This document shows, in pieces, positions 51,852-61,003 of a stretch of 64,000 nucleotides of DNA. Origin of the DNA: SZUA-584 sp041656035 (GTDB taxonomy: Bacteria; Bacillota; Clostridia; Christensenellales; SZUA-584). The position numbers and the translations under genes are program-made. The DNA is taken from NCBI GenBank assembly GCA_964586785.1, contig CAZPHS010000007.1, positions 1 through 64,000 on the forward strand, in the 5' to 3' direction. The notes beneath the pieces were generated by a model. That model ran no database searches. It saw only the letters and a list, made by a program, of their open reading frames with translations, and was not told the DNA's origin. Every line of letters begins with the position of its first letter. The first letter of the stretch is position 1.

Positions 51852-52254
51852 AAGTCTTAATGGCGCGTGCGGGGCAAGCATGTACGCAGTGTCCGCATAG
51901 CAGACATTTATCCATATCGAACTCAAGCTCCCAGGTTTGCTTGTTCATAACAAGCGCGCCCGAAGGACACACGGACGTGCATATTCCGCAGTGCATACAT
52001 TTATCTTCGTAGCGGATAACGCTGTCCTTATACGTTTTAACGCTTATACCCTGGCTGCTTAGGTATTCCAAGCTTTTGTCTATATCGCCCGGTTTGCCTT
52101 CAAGCTCGAGTATTATATGCCCCGTCTTCCCGGGGGATATGGTGGCCTTTAGTATATTAAAGCTTATGCCGTAACGCACAAGATTGGTGACAATCGGCTT
52201 ATCAGTTTTTTCCGGCGGAAACGCCAGACCTATTTTGATACGTTTATTTTCCAT
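51832..52254 (-). CDS. NIL domain ferredoxin
   Basis: The 140-residue protein has an N-terminal NIL domain (about residues 1-75) and two 4Fe-4S clusters (CMHCGICTSVCP and CLLCGHCVHACP). It overlaps the DUF39 gene by 11 bases, with its GAGG ribosome site inside that gene. The paired gene in methanogens is thought to supply reducing equivalents for homocysteine formation. As it is read with DUF39 and UPF0280 genes, I assign it to the same pathway. Confidence 0.92.
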   Translation of the reverse strand: MENKRIKIGLAFPPEKTDKPIVTNLVRYGISFNILKATISPGKTGHIILELEGKPGDIDKSLEYLSSQGISVKTYKDSVIRYEDKCMHCGICTSVCPSGALVMNKQTWELEFDMDKCLLCGHCVHACPARAIKTFDEEIL

Positions 52255-53416
52255 CTATCTTTTCCTCCGGCGTGTTAAGCACTTTCACGCTTTCCCGAAA
52301 CGGCAGCGCGGCGGCCGGCTGCGTCATAATAAAAGCGCCGCTTAAAAGCTTTTCTTTAAGTTCTCCCGCTATTTGCCGCGCCTTAAAAAGGCTCGAGAGT
52401 GGCGCGGTTTTTATCTTTTTGCCGCAAACTTCAACCTCTCCGGAACGCAGCTGCGCGTATGAGACGCGCCCGAGAGATTTGCGCGTGCGCGAGCTTACCC
52501 CGTAGTCGCATATATAGGTGTATAGCTTATCGTCCGGAACCGCAAGATCCGCCATCATATCTTCGTCAAGCACAGGCAAAGGAATACCTATGCCTATATA
52601 AAGAGACGTCCCGTAGCCGTCAAAAGCCGCCGCTTTTATATACTCGCTTTTCATTCCTTTCAAGTCGCCAATAAGCGCGAGAGTATAGCCCGCGTAATGC
52701 ATGTCTCCGTTTTCAAGACGGGCTGCCCTGTTTACCGCCTGCGTGCCCTCATAAACAACATAGCCTTCGCCTCCGCACAGCAAAATACGGGTGCCTATAC
52801 CAATTGCGCGCAGCTTTGGGTCTTTAAGCAGAGGCGAGAGAGCGCCGGAGGTGGAATATGTTATATTGCCCATATTGGGGAGCAAAGTGCCCATATAAGT
52901 TTTTTTAATTTTTTTGGTTGTGTTTGTCGCCGCCGAATAATTCTGATAGGCGTTGCGCGGATTAAAAAGATACGCCTGATTCATATCTTCAAGCTTTATT
53001 TTGGTATGTATATATTTGCGGGTATAGCAATCGGTACCGCACGATTGCGCGCACAGTTCGATTTCTTTTCCGGCAATAAGGTCTTCTATTACATGCGCTC
53101 CGCCGTATTCTATTCCGGTATTTTTTCCGGGCTGCGTCGCGCCTATATAGGTGTCTACCGCGGCTAATCCCCCGTAAGCCTCAACGCCGTTAAGCGTAAT
53201 CTCGCTCATGCGTATGGGAGGCTCCGAATGACCGAAATTAAGCATGGCGCCGGACGAGCACATTGCGCCGAATGTCGCCGCGGTTACGACGTCTATCTTT
53301 TTTGCGCATTCGGAAACGCCCCGCTCGGCAGCCATTGCCACGGCCTCCTCGGCGGTAAACACCACGGCTTTTCCCTGCCTGAGCTTTTCGTTTATTTCCG
53401 CAATTGTTTTTGCCAC
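52244..53416 (-). CDS. DUF39 homocysteine biosynthesis protein (COG1900)
   Basis: The 390-residue protein is of the DUF39/HcyBio family, which turns aspartate semialdehyde and sulfide into homocysteine. It ends without CBS domains, unlike some relatives. Candidate catalytic cysteines are C53 (AMCSSGA) and C122, C127 or C130 (LCAQSCGTDC); published mutational work on the methanogen protein points to two essential cysteines in matching regions. It is the first gene of a run whose members overlap: DUF39, NIL-ferredoxin, UPF0280. The organism could make methionine precursor without acylated homoserine. Confidence 0.9.
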   Translation of the reverse strand: MAKTIAEINEKLRQGKAVVFTAEEAVAMAAERGVSECAKKIDVVTAATFGAMCSSGAMLNFGHSEPPIRMSEITLNGVEAYGGLAAVDTYIGATQPGKNTGIEYGGAHVIEDLIAGKEIELCAQSCGTDCYTRKYIHTKIKLEDMNQAYLFNPRNAYQNYSAATNTTKKIKKTYMGTLLPNMGNITYSTSGALSPLLKDPKLRAIGIGTRILLCGGEGYVVYEGTQAVNRAARLENGDMHYAGYTLALIGDLKGMKSEYIKAAAFDGYGTSLYIGIGIPLPVLDEDMMADLAVPDDKLYTYICDYGVSSRTRKSLGRVSYAQLRSGEVEVCGKKIKTAPLSSLFKARQIAGELKEKLLSGAFIMTQPAAALPFRESVKVLNTPEEKIDGK

Positions 53417-53453
53417 TGTCGCCCTCCGTTTAAACCGTAAGCTAATACATACG

Positions 53454-53508
53454 GTAACATAATGTTTCGATTTTTATTTATTCTACTACTATTTGCGTTA
53501 TGTTACAA
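53454..53508 (-). promoter_or_regulatory. Promoter and inverted repeat of the homocysteine operon
   Basis: On the minus strand TTGTAA (53503-53508), 17 bases, TAGAAT (53480-53485). A 9-base inverted repeat, GTAACATAA (53454-53462) and TTATGTTAC (53498-53506), overlaps the -35 box and reaches into the leader. A second repeat CCGTA/TACGG lies in the leader around 53435-53454. These could be operator sites. I see no S-box or T-box. Confidence 0.5.
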
Positions 53509-53540
53509 CCGCAAACAAGCGGGTTATTGTACGGGTAGTA

Positions 53541-53569
53541 TTGCCAATACGCCCGGTCGGGAATATAAT
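53541..53569 (+). promoter_or_regulatory. Promoter of ychF
   Basis: TTGCCA (53541-53546), 17 bases, TATAAT (53564-53569), 29 bases before ychF. It diverges from the homocysteine operon promoter. Confidence 0.65.
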
Positions 53570-53598
53570 GACGTTTGATTAAATAAAAAGAGGCCGGT

Positions 53599-54693
53599 AT
53601 GAAACTTGGAATTGTAGGGCTGCCGAATGTGGGAAAATCATCGTTGTTCAACGCGCTTACGGGAGCGGGCGCCGTAAGTGAAAACTATCCTTTTTGCACA
53701 ATAGACCCAAATGTTGGGGTTGTGCCGGTTCCCGATAAGCGTATGGACTTTTTGCGGGAACTTTATAATCCGGCCAAGTTTACGCCCGCGGTAATAGAAT
53801 TTGTTGACATAGCGGGACTTGTCAAGGGGGCAAGCCGCGGAGAAGGGCTGGGCAACAGATTTTTATCGCATATACGCGAGGTGGACGCGGTGCTACATGT
53901 TGTGCGCTGCTTTGAGAACGACGACGTGGCGCACATAGACGGGAGCATAAACAGCGTCCGAGACGCGGAAACAATAAACTTTGAACTGCTGTTTGCCGAC
54001 ATTGAAACGATTGACAAGCGGCTTGCGCGCAGCGAAAAAATGATAAAGACCGGTGATAAGAAATATGCCGCCGAATGCGAGGTTTTAAAATATGTTAAGA
54101 ATAAGCTTGAAGAAGGCGTTTTCGCTTCCGCGATAGCGCTTGACAAGGTGCGGCGCGCTATAATCGACGAATTATTTCTATTGACGTCAAAGCCTATGCT
54201 TTACGCGGCAAACATTGCCGATGCGGACGCCGCCGCCCCGAACGAGAACCCTTTTGTGCAGTCCCTGCAAAACTTCGCGAGGAATCAGGGCACGGAGGTG
54301 CTGACGCTTTGCGCGCGGCTGGAAGAAGAGCTTTGGGCGTTAAAACCCAAGGATAGGGCTGCATTTTTGCATGAGATAGGAGTTGGTCAAAGCGGCCTTG
54401 AAGCGCTTATACAAAAAAGCTACAGGCTGCTTGACTTAATCAGCTTTTTAACGGCGGGCGAAAAAGAAGTGCGGGCATGGACTATACGGCGCGGCACGAA
54501 AGCTCCCAAGGCGGCCGGAAAGATACACAGCGATTTTGAGCGCGGTTTTATACGCGCCGAAATAGTATCGTTTGACGATTTGCGTGAATGCGGCGATATG
54601 CAAGCCGCTCGCTCGCGCGGGCTTGTCCGGCAGGAAGGAAAAGAATACGTTATGCGCGACGGCGATGTTACGCTGTTTAAGTTTAACGTGTAG
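53599..54693 (+). CDS. ychF: Ribosome-binding ATPase YchF
   Basis: The 364-residue Obg-family protein hydrolyses ATP in preference to GTP and binds ribosomes. MKLGIVGLPNVGKSSLFNAL holds the P-loop; DIAGLVKGASRGEGLGN is the switch region; a TGS domain lies at the C-terminus (TIRRGTKAPKAAGKIHSDF). Length and motifs are typical. It stands alone. Confidence 0.97.
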   Translation: MKLGIVGLPNVGKSSLFNALTGAGAVSENYPFCTIDPNVGVVPVPDKRMDFLRELYNPAKFTPAVIEFVDIAGLVKGASRGEGLGNRFLSHIREVDAVLHVVRCFENDDVAHIDGSINSVRDAETINFELLFADIETIDKRLARSEKMIKTGDKKYAAECEVLKYVKNKLEEGVFASAIALDKVRRAIIDELFLLTSKPMLYAANIADADAAAPNENPFVQSLQNFARNQGTEVLTLCARLEEELWALKPKDRAAFLHEIGVGQSGLEALIQKSYRLLDLISFLTAGEKEVRAWTIRRGTKAPKAAGKIHSDFERGFIRAEIVSFDDLRECGDMQAARSRGLVRQEGKEYVMRDGDVTLFKFNV

Positions 54694-54715
54694 CTTGCGC
54701 GATAAAAACCTTTAA

Positions 54716-55213
54716 TTATTTTGTTATTGTTACAGCCTCGTCGTCCGTTAAAGTTATGCGCTCTATTATCTGCGGCGTAAGCGGTTTGTCGGACGCGTCC
54801 GTCTCCCGCGCCGCTATAGAATCTACAACATCTATGCCGGACGTTACCCGACCGAACGCCGCATATTGCCCGTCAAGAAATTTTGCGTCTCCATGCGTAA
54901 TAAAAAACTGGGAACCCGCGGAATCAAAATCGGACGAGCGCGCCATCGATATAACGCCCCGCTCGTGGCTTATTGGGTTATCAACGCCGTTTGCCGAAAA
55001 TTCGCCCCTTATTGCGTACCCCGGGCCGCCGGTGCCTTCTCCTTTGGGACACCCGCCCTGTATCATAAAACCGCTTATAACGCGATGGAAACAAAGCCCG
55101 TCGTAAAACCCTTTGGAAACAAGGCTTTTAAAGTTAGCCGTTGTTATGGGAGCTTCGCGCTCATACAATTCTATTTCTATTTTGCCGCCGTCCGCCATCA
55201 GTATTGTTGCCAT
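54716..55213 (-). CDS. Cyclophilin-type peptidyl-prolyl isomerase
   Basis: The 165-residue protein has the cyclophilin core (CFHRVISGFMIQGGCP, SQFFIT). It begins at ATG 55213, five bases after AAGGAG; the longer upstream frame overlaps serA and has no such site. No signal peptide, so it is cytoplasmic. It follows serA by 32 bases and may be read with serC-serA. Confidence 0.93.
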   Translation of the reverse strand: MATILMADGGKIEIELYEREAPITTANFKSLVSKGFYDGLCFHRVISGFMIQGGCPKGEGTGGPGYAIRGEFSANGVDNPISHERGVISMARSSDFDSAGSQFFITHGDAKFLDGQYAAFGRVTSGIDVVDSIAARETDASDKPLTPQIIERITLTDDEAVTITK

Positions 55214-55245
55214 TATGTCTCCTTGGTATATTGTTATTGCCGCCG

Positions 55246-56415
55246 CTATTTTGAAAAGGTACGCGTGCGTATGGTGCCGTTTATGCTTTTTATTTTCTCT
55301 ACCGTGCTGCAAGGCACTATCTCGTCAAGGTTTATCATTGTGTAAGCTATACCGCCCTTTGACTTATTAACCATATCGGTAATGTTCGCTCCGGACTGCG
55401 CGAGCAGAGCGGTCATATTTCCTACCATGCCCGAAATGTTTTTGTGTATAACCGCAATTCGGAATTTTCCGGTGAACGGCAAATCAATTGCGGGCATGTT
55501 GACTGAATTTACTATAATACCCGATTCCAAATAATCTTTAAGCTGTTTTGCCGCCATACGTGCGCAATTTTCCTCGGATTCCGGCGTAGACGCGCCAAGA
55601 TGCGGTATACAGATTATACGCTCGTCGTCAAGAAGCTGTCCGCTTGGGAAATCGGTAACGTATCGCTTTACCGTCCCCGCATCAAGAGCGTTAATAAGCG
55701 CGTCGTAATCAACAAGCCCGTTTCGCGCGAAATTAAGCAGCACAACACCGTTTTTCATCTTTGAGAATTCGGCAGTGTCGATGAAGCTTTTGGTGTTGTC
55801 CATAAGAGGTATGTGCAGCGTGATATAATCCGAATCGGCAAGAAGGCCGTCTAAACTGACCGCCCGCTTAACGTCATGGTCGAGCCCCCACGCGGATTCG
55901 ACAGAAATATACGGGTCGTAACCCGTAACTGCCATACCGAGGGCGCGCGCGGAGTTCGCCACCATAACGCCTATTGCGCCAAGACCTATAACGCCGAGAG
56001 TTTTATTTGCAAGCTCCGGCCCGACGAATTGTTTTTTGCCCTGTTCGATAAGCGGTAAAACCTCGTCGCCTTTGCCGCGCAGCGTTTTGACCCATTTTAC
56101 GGCTTCAATAAGATGCCGGCTTGCCAGAAGCATACCCGCCAGCACCAATTCTTTTACTCCGTTGGCATTGGCGCCCGGGGTGTTAAAAACGACTATACCC
56201 TCTTTCGCGCATTCGTCAACGGGAATATTGTTTACGCCGGCGCCCGCTCTTGCAATGGCAATAAGATTTTCGGAAAACTTCATATCGTGACATTTCGCGC
56301 TTCTTACGAGAATCGCATCATAATTTTGGCAATTCTCGCTTATTTGATATTTATCTTTAGGAAGATAATTATTAACGGCGTCGGAAATAGCGTTCATTTT
56401 CTTTATTTCAAACAT
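55246..56415 (-). CDS. serA: D-3-phosphoglycerate dehydrogenase
   Basis: The 389-residue enzyme oxidises 3-phosphoglycerate in the first step of serine synthesis. The NAD-binding motif (LGVIGLGAIGVMVANSARALG) and the C-terminal ACT domain (FRIAVIHKNISGMVGNMT), a likely serine sensor, are present. AAGGGG precedes the ATG at 56415. It lies 28 bases after serC, which catalyses the next step. Confidence 0.95.
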   Translation of the reverse strand: MFEIKKMNAISDAVNNYLPKDKYQISENCQNYDAILVRSAKCHDMKFSENLIAIARAGAGVNNIPVDECAKEGIVVFNTPGANANGVKELVLAGMLLASRHLIEAVKWVKTLRGKGDEVLPLIEQGKKQFVGPELANKTLGVIGLGAIGVMVANSARALGMAVTGYDPYISVESAWGLDHDVKRAVSLDGLLADSDYITLHIPLMDNTKSFIDTAEFSKMKNGVVLLNFARNGLVDYDALINALDAGTVKRYVTDFPSGQLLDDERIICIPHLGASTPESEENCARMAAKQLKDYLESGIIVNSVNMPAIDLPFTGKFRIAVIHKNISGMVGNMTALLAQSGANITDMVNKSKGGIAYTMINLDEIVPCSTVEKIKSINGTIRTRTFSK

Positions 56416-56443
56416 AATCTAATCCCCTTATAAATTAAAGCGG

Positions 56444-57520
56444 CTACGCTTTTCTTTCAAAATCCTTCATAAACTCTATAAGCTTTTTTATGCCTTCCAC
56501 AGGCATGGCGTTATAGATGCTTGCGCGCATACCGCCTACGCTTCTGTGGCCTTTAATATTAACAATTCCATAAGTTTTAGCCTCGGCGACAAATCTTTTG
56601 TCGAGAGCGGCGTCGCCCGTTACAAAAGTTATGTTCATAATGGAACGGTCTTTTTTATCGGCGGTGGCTTTATACAGCGACGAACTGTCGAGATAATCAT
56701 AAAGCAAAGCCGCTTTTTTCTCGTTATACGCCTGCATAGCTTCGATACCGCCGTTTTTAAGCAAATGAGAAAAAACAAGACCCGAAATATAGATGCCGTA
56801 GGTTGGCGGCGTATTATACATCGAATCGTTTTTAACATATACGCCGTAGTCAAGCATAGAGGGAGTATTCTCCGGCGCCTTGCCCGCAAGGTCTTCGCGT
56901 ATAATTACTACCGTTACGCCCGCGGGGCCTATGTTTTTTTGAGCGCCCGCGTATATAAGCCCGTAATCGCTTACGTTTATTTTTTCAGACAATATGTTTG
57001 AGGACATATCGGTAACTATAGGCAAGCCGCCGGTATCGGGAAGCTTTGTGTACCGGGTGCCGTATATGGTGTTGTTCTGCGTTATATGAACGTAATCCGC
57101 GGGTTCCGTAAACATTTCTTTTTTTAACTCCGGAATATACGCGAAAGCCCTGTCTTCAGAAGAAGCGGGCACCATAACGCCGCCCAGTTTTTTTGCCTCG
57201 GCCAGCGCCTTTTTTGCGAACTCGCCCGTTTTAACGTAATAAGCGCGGCGGTGTTCGGTCATAAGATTAACAGGCACCATAGAAAACTGCATAGACGCGC
57301 CGCCCTGTATAAAAAGCACATGGTAATTATCCGGAATTGACAGCAGCTTACGCAAATCCGCCTTTGCCTTTTCGTGAATTTCTTCGTAATCCGCGGAGCG
57401 GTGGCTCATTTCCATAACCGACATGCCGCTTTCGCCGTAAAACATAAGCTCCCGACGCGCCTGCCGCAGCACGGCTTTTGGCAGGCAGGCGGGGCCTGCG
57501 GAGAAGTTATAAATCTTCAT
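56444..57520 (-). CDS. serC: Phosphoserine aminotransferase
   Basis: The 358-residue PLP enzyme makes phosphoserine. NFSAGPACLPKAVL, GGASMQFSMVPVNL and YAGAQKNIGPAGVTVVI (with the PLP-binding Lys in AQKN) are characteristic. AGGAGGT precedes the ATG. It is first in a serC-serA unit; a serB phosphatase is not seen in the window. Confidence 0.97.
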   Translation of the reverse strand: MKIYNFSAGPACLPKAVLRQARRELMFYGESGMSVMEMSHRSADYEEIHEKAKADLRKLLSIPDNYHVLFIQGGASMQFSMVPVNLMTEHRRAYYVKTGEFAKKALAEAKKLGGVMVPASSEDRAFAYIPELKKEMFTEPADYVHITQNNTIYGTRYTKLPDTGGLPIVTDMSSNILSEKINVSDYGLIYAGAQKNIGPAGVTVVIIREDLAGKAPENTPSMLDYGVYVKNDSMYNTPPTYGIYISGLVFSHLLKNGGIEAMQAYNEKKAALLYDYLDSSSLYKATADKKDRSIMNITFVTGDAALDKRFVAEAKTYGIVNIKGHRSVGGMRASIYNAMPVEGIKKLIEFMKDFERKA

Positions 57521-57594
57521 GGGTATACCTCCTGATGGAATCTTTGCAATTCATAATATAAACTATGTTAAAAAAATAACAAACTTTTTTATAC

Positions 57595-57623
57595 ATTATA
57601 TGCATCGCAGGCTGCAAACGCAA
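57595..57623 (-). promoter_or_regulatory. Promoter of serC-serA
   Basis: On the minus strand TTGCGT (57618-57623), 17 bases, TATAAT (57595-57600), 74 bases before serC. Confidence 0.6.
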
Positions 57624-57722
57624 GCGTTGCCCAAACGACGATATTTTTGCTAAACAGAGTATAATATATCTTTCCGCGCTTGTATACTGCCTTAAAGAAG
57701 TTTGGCATATAAGTTTATCATC

Positions 57723-57751
57723 TTGACAACCATTTTTGCTTGCCATATAAT
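57723..57751 (+). promoter_or_regulatory. Perfect consensus promoter of greA-lysS
   Basis: TTGACA (57723-57728), 17 bases, TATAAT (57746-57751): a full consensus match, with a leader of about 110 bases before greA. A second TATAAT at about 57807 lacks a -35 box. Confidence 0.78.
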
Positions 57752-57867
57752 CACCATATTATAAAAACGGGGTAATAACGGTCTGATACGGAAGCTTTTG
57801 CTTGTATAATGACGTATAAAAAGCACATATTATCTAAGCGAACGAGTTATATTTTCTGGAGGCGTAC

Positions 57868-58356
57868 ATGACAAACGAGCAGGTCATACTCACAAAGGAA
57901 GGTTTACGTGAAAAGCAGGAAAACCTTGATTTCCTTAAAACCGTTAGGAGGGCGCAGATTTCCGAGCAGATAAGAGAAGCCCGGGCATTTGGAGATCTTT
58001 CTGAAAATGCCGAATATGACGAAGCGAAAAACGAACAGGCTCGGGTTGAAACAGAAATCGCGCGGCTGGAAAAGCTTTTGAGAAACGCCGTTATTGTTGA
58101 CGATACGGACATAGACACATCCGCCGTAGGTATAGGAACTTCGGTTAAGATACTTGATACCGAGTATAATGAGGAAGCGGAATATTTGATTGTGGGCTCA
58201 GTGGAGGCCGACGCGGACAGGAACCGTATTTCCAATGAATCGCCGGTTGGTGTCGCTCTTATAGGTAAAAAGGTGGGCGATATCGCGGAGGTTATAACAC
58301 CTCACGGCAGTTTTATATTGAAGGTTCTTGAAATAAAGAAGCAGGGCGGGTCTTGA
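57868..58356 (+). CDS. greA: Transcription elongation factor GreA
   Basis: The 162-residue factor rescues stalled RNA polymerase by transcript cleavage. The N-terminal coiled coil has LTKEGLREKQENLDFL and the acidic tip region DLSENAEYDEAKNEQ, and the C-terminal domain is complete. TCTGGAGG precedes the ATG. Its stop codon overlaps the lysS start by one base. Confidence 0.96.
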   Translation: MTNEQVILTKEGLREKQENLDFLKTVRRAQISEQIREARAFGDLSENAEYDEAKNEQARVETEIARLEKLLRNAVIVDDTDIDTSAVGIGTSVKILDTEYNEEAEYLIVGSVEADADRNRISNESPVGVALIGKKVGDIAEVITPHGSFILKVLEIKKQGGS

Positions 58357-59840
58357 TGGACGATATTCAAACACCGGAACAACTCAGCGAAATTCTATCG
58401 GTAAGAAGAGATAAGCTTGACGAACTGCGCCGTCAGGGTCAAGACCCTTTTTCGTTTACCCGTTTTGATAAAACCAACAGTTCTTCCGATATTCTATGCG
58501 GATATGACCGCTTTGAGGGCAAAAACGTCAAAATCGCGGGCAGGATAATGTCTAAACGCGTTATGGGCAAGGCCGGTTTTTCGCATATACAGGACTTTGA
58601 CGGGCAGATACAGCTTTATGTCCGCAAAGATATTGTAGGGGACGAGCCGTATACCGCATTCAAAAAGCTTGACATAGGCGATGTAATAGGCGCGGAAGGG
58701 GAAGTTTTTAAAACCAACGCCGGCGAGATTTCCGTTAAGGTGCATACCTTTGTTTTGCTTGCGAAATCGCTTATACCGCTGCCGGAAAAGTTTCACGGTC
58801 TTAGGGATACCGATTTAAGATACCGGCAGCGCTATGTTGATTTGATAGTTAATCCGGAAGTGAAAAAAACTTTTTTGCTGCGCTCCCGCATAATAAAAGA
58901 AATACGCGATTACCTTGACGGTTTAGGGTACATAGAAGTTGAAACGCCTGTGCTTTTAAGCGAAGCGGGCGGGGCGGCGGCGCGTCCGTTTAAAACCCGC
59001 CACAACACTCTTGATATTGATATGTATCTGCGCATTGCGACAGAGCTGCATTTGAAGCGCCTTATTGTCGGCGGCTTTGAGAAAGTATACGAGATTGGGC
59101 GTATATTCAGGAACGAAGGGATGTCCGTTAAACACAACCCGGAGTTTACAACAATAGAGCTTTACCAAGCTTACGCAAATGTGGACGACATGATGGACCT
59201 TTGCGAGAATATATTCTGTCATTGCGCGAACAAGCTTTTAGGCGCTGTAAAAATAGAGTATCAGGGCAGCCGCGTGGATTTTACTCTTCCATGGAAAAGA
59301 ATATCTATGGTTGATGCGGTAAAAGAATATACCGGAGCGGATTTTTCGGACTGCACGGATGAAACCGCGCGCGATATTGCCAAAAGTTTGGGGCTGGAGG
59401 AAACAGATAAACCGCAAACGCGCGGAGAGCTTTTATACGCGGCTTTTGAAGCTTTTGTGGAAAACAAGCTTACAGAGCCAACATTTATTACCGGATATCC
59501 TGTTGAGGTATCTCCTTTGGCCAAAAGACGGACGGACGAGCCATGGCTTACCGAAAGGTTCGAGCTGTTTATTACGGGACGGGAGCTTGCCAACGCTTTC
59601 TCGGAGATTAACGACCCCGCGGATCAGAGGGCGCGGTTTGCGGAGCAGTGCAAACAGCGGGCTCAGGGCAACGACGAAGCGCATGTTATGGATGAGGATT
59701 ATATTAACGCCCTGGAATACGGTATGCCGCCTACAGGAGGCATGGGCATAGGTATAGACCGCCTTGTCATGTTGTTTACGGACAGCGCGTCCATACGCGA
59801 CGTTATACTATTCCCGACAATGAAGCCAAGGTGCGAATGA
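58356..59840 (+). CDS. lysS: Lysyl-tRNA synthetase, class II
   Basis: The 494-residue enzyme charges tRNA-Lys. The OB-fold anticodon domain (IAGRIMSKRVMGKAGFSHIQD) and class II motifs (motif 2 IGRIFRNEGMSVKHNPEFT; motif 3 GGMGIGIDRLVML) are clear. ATG at 58356 overlaps the greA stop codon TGA. The greA-lysS pairing is common in Bacillota. Confidence 0.97.
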   Translation: MDDIQTPEQLSEILSVRRDKLDELRRQGQDPFSFTRFDKTNSSSDILCGYDRFEGKNVKIAGRIMSKRVMGKAGFSHIQDFDGQIQLYVRKDIVGDEPYTAFKKLDIGDVIGAEGEVFKTNAGEISVKVHTFVLLAKSLIPLPEKFHGLRDTDLRYRQRYVDLIVNPEVKKTFLLRSRIIKEIRDYLDGLGYIEVETPVLLSEAGGAAARPFKTRHNTLDIDMYLRIATELHLKRLIVGGFEKVYEIGRIFRNEGMSVKHNPEFTTIELYQAYANVDDMMDLCENIFCHCANKLLGAVKIEYQGSRVDFTLPWKRISMVDAVKEYTGADFSDCTDETARDIAKSLGLEETDKPQTRGELLYAAFEAFVENKLTEPTFITGYPVEVSPLAKRRTDEPWLTERFELFITGRELANAFSEINDPADQRARFAEQCKQRAQGNDEAHVMDEDYINALEYGMPPTGGMGIGIDRLVMLFTDSASIRDVILFPTMKPRCE

Positions 59841-59868
59841 GCCTTTCGGCTCTTTGATATATTTAAGG

Positions 59869-59902
59869 CGTCCGGGCGATATAATTATCGTCCGGACGTT
59901 TT
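59869..59902. terminator. Bidirectional terminator after lysS
   Basis: CGTCCGGGCGAT and ATCGTCCGGACG pair over 12 positions with one wobble and a 6-base loop, followed by TTTT on the plus strand. It lies between the convergent lysS and ATPase genes. Confidence 0.82.
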
Positions 59903-59917
59903 GCTTTTCAACCAAAC

Positions 59918-61003
59918 TTACCGCCGCGCGGAACACTCAAGTATAGCGTTTAATACCTCTTTCGCCTTTCTGTCTGATTTTTCGAAATCCATATGGGGCG
60001 CGTAATATCCCTCCAGAACATCATGAAGCTCCTTTGCGCCTTTCAAAGATGCGACGGCGGCGTTAAGAAGCATTTTGTAGCTTAGCATATCAAAATCAAC
60101 CGCGGCCTTTTGTTCATCTATTAAAGCGGCATTTTTGTATTTGTCAAGCTCTATTGCCGTTCCGCCGCGCGCATTGAAGGCTTCGTTATTTGACATAACA
60201 GCGAGTTTCAATGATGGTATTATAACATGCTCTATCCGTTCTTCGGGCGCCATAGGGCAGTAGTAAATTTCCGCGTCGATTCCTCTTATAAACGCCTCGT
60301 AAGATACGCTTGCGAGAAGCTGCGGGACGATGCCGCCAAAACCGTGATTAACGGTATATACTTTATACGAGCCGTCCGTCAGCGTGTCCGCGAGGCTTAT
60401 TATTCCGGAGGGCGTTACGCCGGTGGCGAACAGCTTTCTTTTTTTGCCGAGTTTTCCTTCCGGCTTGTTATTAAAGTGCGCGTCGGCGATGTTTTGCGCT
60501 TCAATATAAGCGCCCGCTCTATTTTCGGCGTTATCATATATTTCCGTAATATCGTCCATTATGTTTTTCGCCGCGGCCATGTATTTATAAGCGCGTTTGA
60601 AAAGACGTTTTATTTCCGCGCCGCATTGTATTATTTCACGTTTTTTATCTTTTATCGGTCGCGTGTCCCAATAATCGCCAAGGTTTATTATCTCGTCAAC
60701 CGCCCCCGGGCTGATTGGATCAATAATATGCGGGGCGGTGCCGTCGACGACGGCGGCTTTAAGCGCGGGAACAAATATGCCGTCAAGAGAATCGGGGTCT
60801 GACGAACAACGGAAAAATTCCACATCAAAGCCGGCGTCGCCAACGCCCGAGGCAATTTTCTTCATAAATGTTGATTTGCCTGTCCCGGGGCCGCCTTTCA
60901 AGCAAAAAAAACGGTTTGATTCCCGCCGCGGCACAATGTGGTTATAATATGAATAAAAGCCGATGCTGGTGTTGTTTCCGGGGAACATGTGTCTTTGAGC
61001 CAT
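59918..61003 (-). CDS. P-loop ATPase of the PRK06851 type, function unknown
   Basis: The 361-residue protein has a Walker A motif GGPGTGKST (37-45) soon after the N-terminus. Further on, KRKLFATGVTPSGIISL recalls a second nucleotide-binding-like half seen in a conserved Bacillota family often called ATPase or nucleotide kinase (PRK06851). I do not know its substrate. It is alone between convergent and divergent neighbours. No membrane segment is seen. Confidence 0.7.
   Translation of the reverse strand: MAQRHMFPGNNTSIGFYSYYNHIVPRRESNRFFCLKGGPGTGKSTFMKKIASGVGDAGFDVEFFRCSSDPDSLDGIFVPALKAAVVDGTAPHIIDPISPGAVDEIINLGDYWDTRPIKDKKREIIQCGAEIKRLFKRAYKYMAAAKNIMDDITEIYDNAENRAGAYIEAQNIADAHFNNKPEGKLGKKRKLFATGVTPSGIISLADTLTDGSYKVYTVNHGFGGIVPQLLASVSYEAFIRGIDAEIYYCPMAPEERIEHVIIPSLKLAVMSNNEAFNARGGTAIELDKYKNAALIDEQKAAVDFDMLSYKMLLNAAVASLKGAKELHDVLEGYYAPHMDFEKSDRKAKEVLNAILECSARR

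Larger units (their letters stand above)
57521..57867. other. Divergent spacer between serC and greA
   Basis: The 347-base spacer holds two divergent promoters (57595-57623 and 57723-57751) and AT-rich sequence. An open frame on the minus strand at 57507-57746 overlaps the serC start and has no ribosome site; I do not count it as a gene. I see no T-box or riboswitch. Confidence 0.6.

Noticed and set aside
53417..53598. S-box or T-box riboswitch upstream of the homocysteine operon
   Set aside because: The spacer is only 182 bases, lacks the conserved T-box and S-box sequences and shows no terminator hairpin before the gene.
57507..57746. Minus-strand frame of 79 codons between serC and greA
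   Set aside because: It overlaps the serC start, includes the serC promoter and has no Shine-Dalgarno site.
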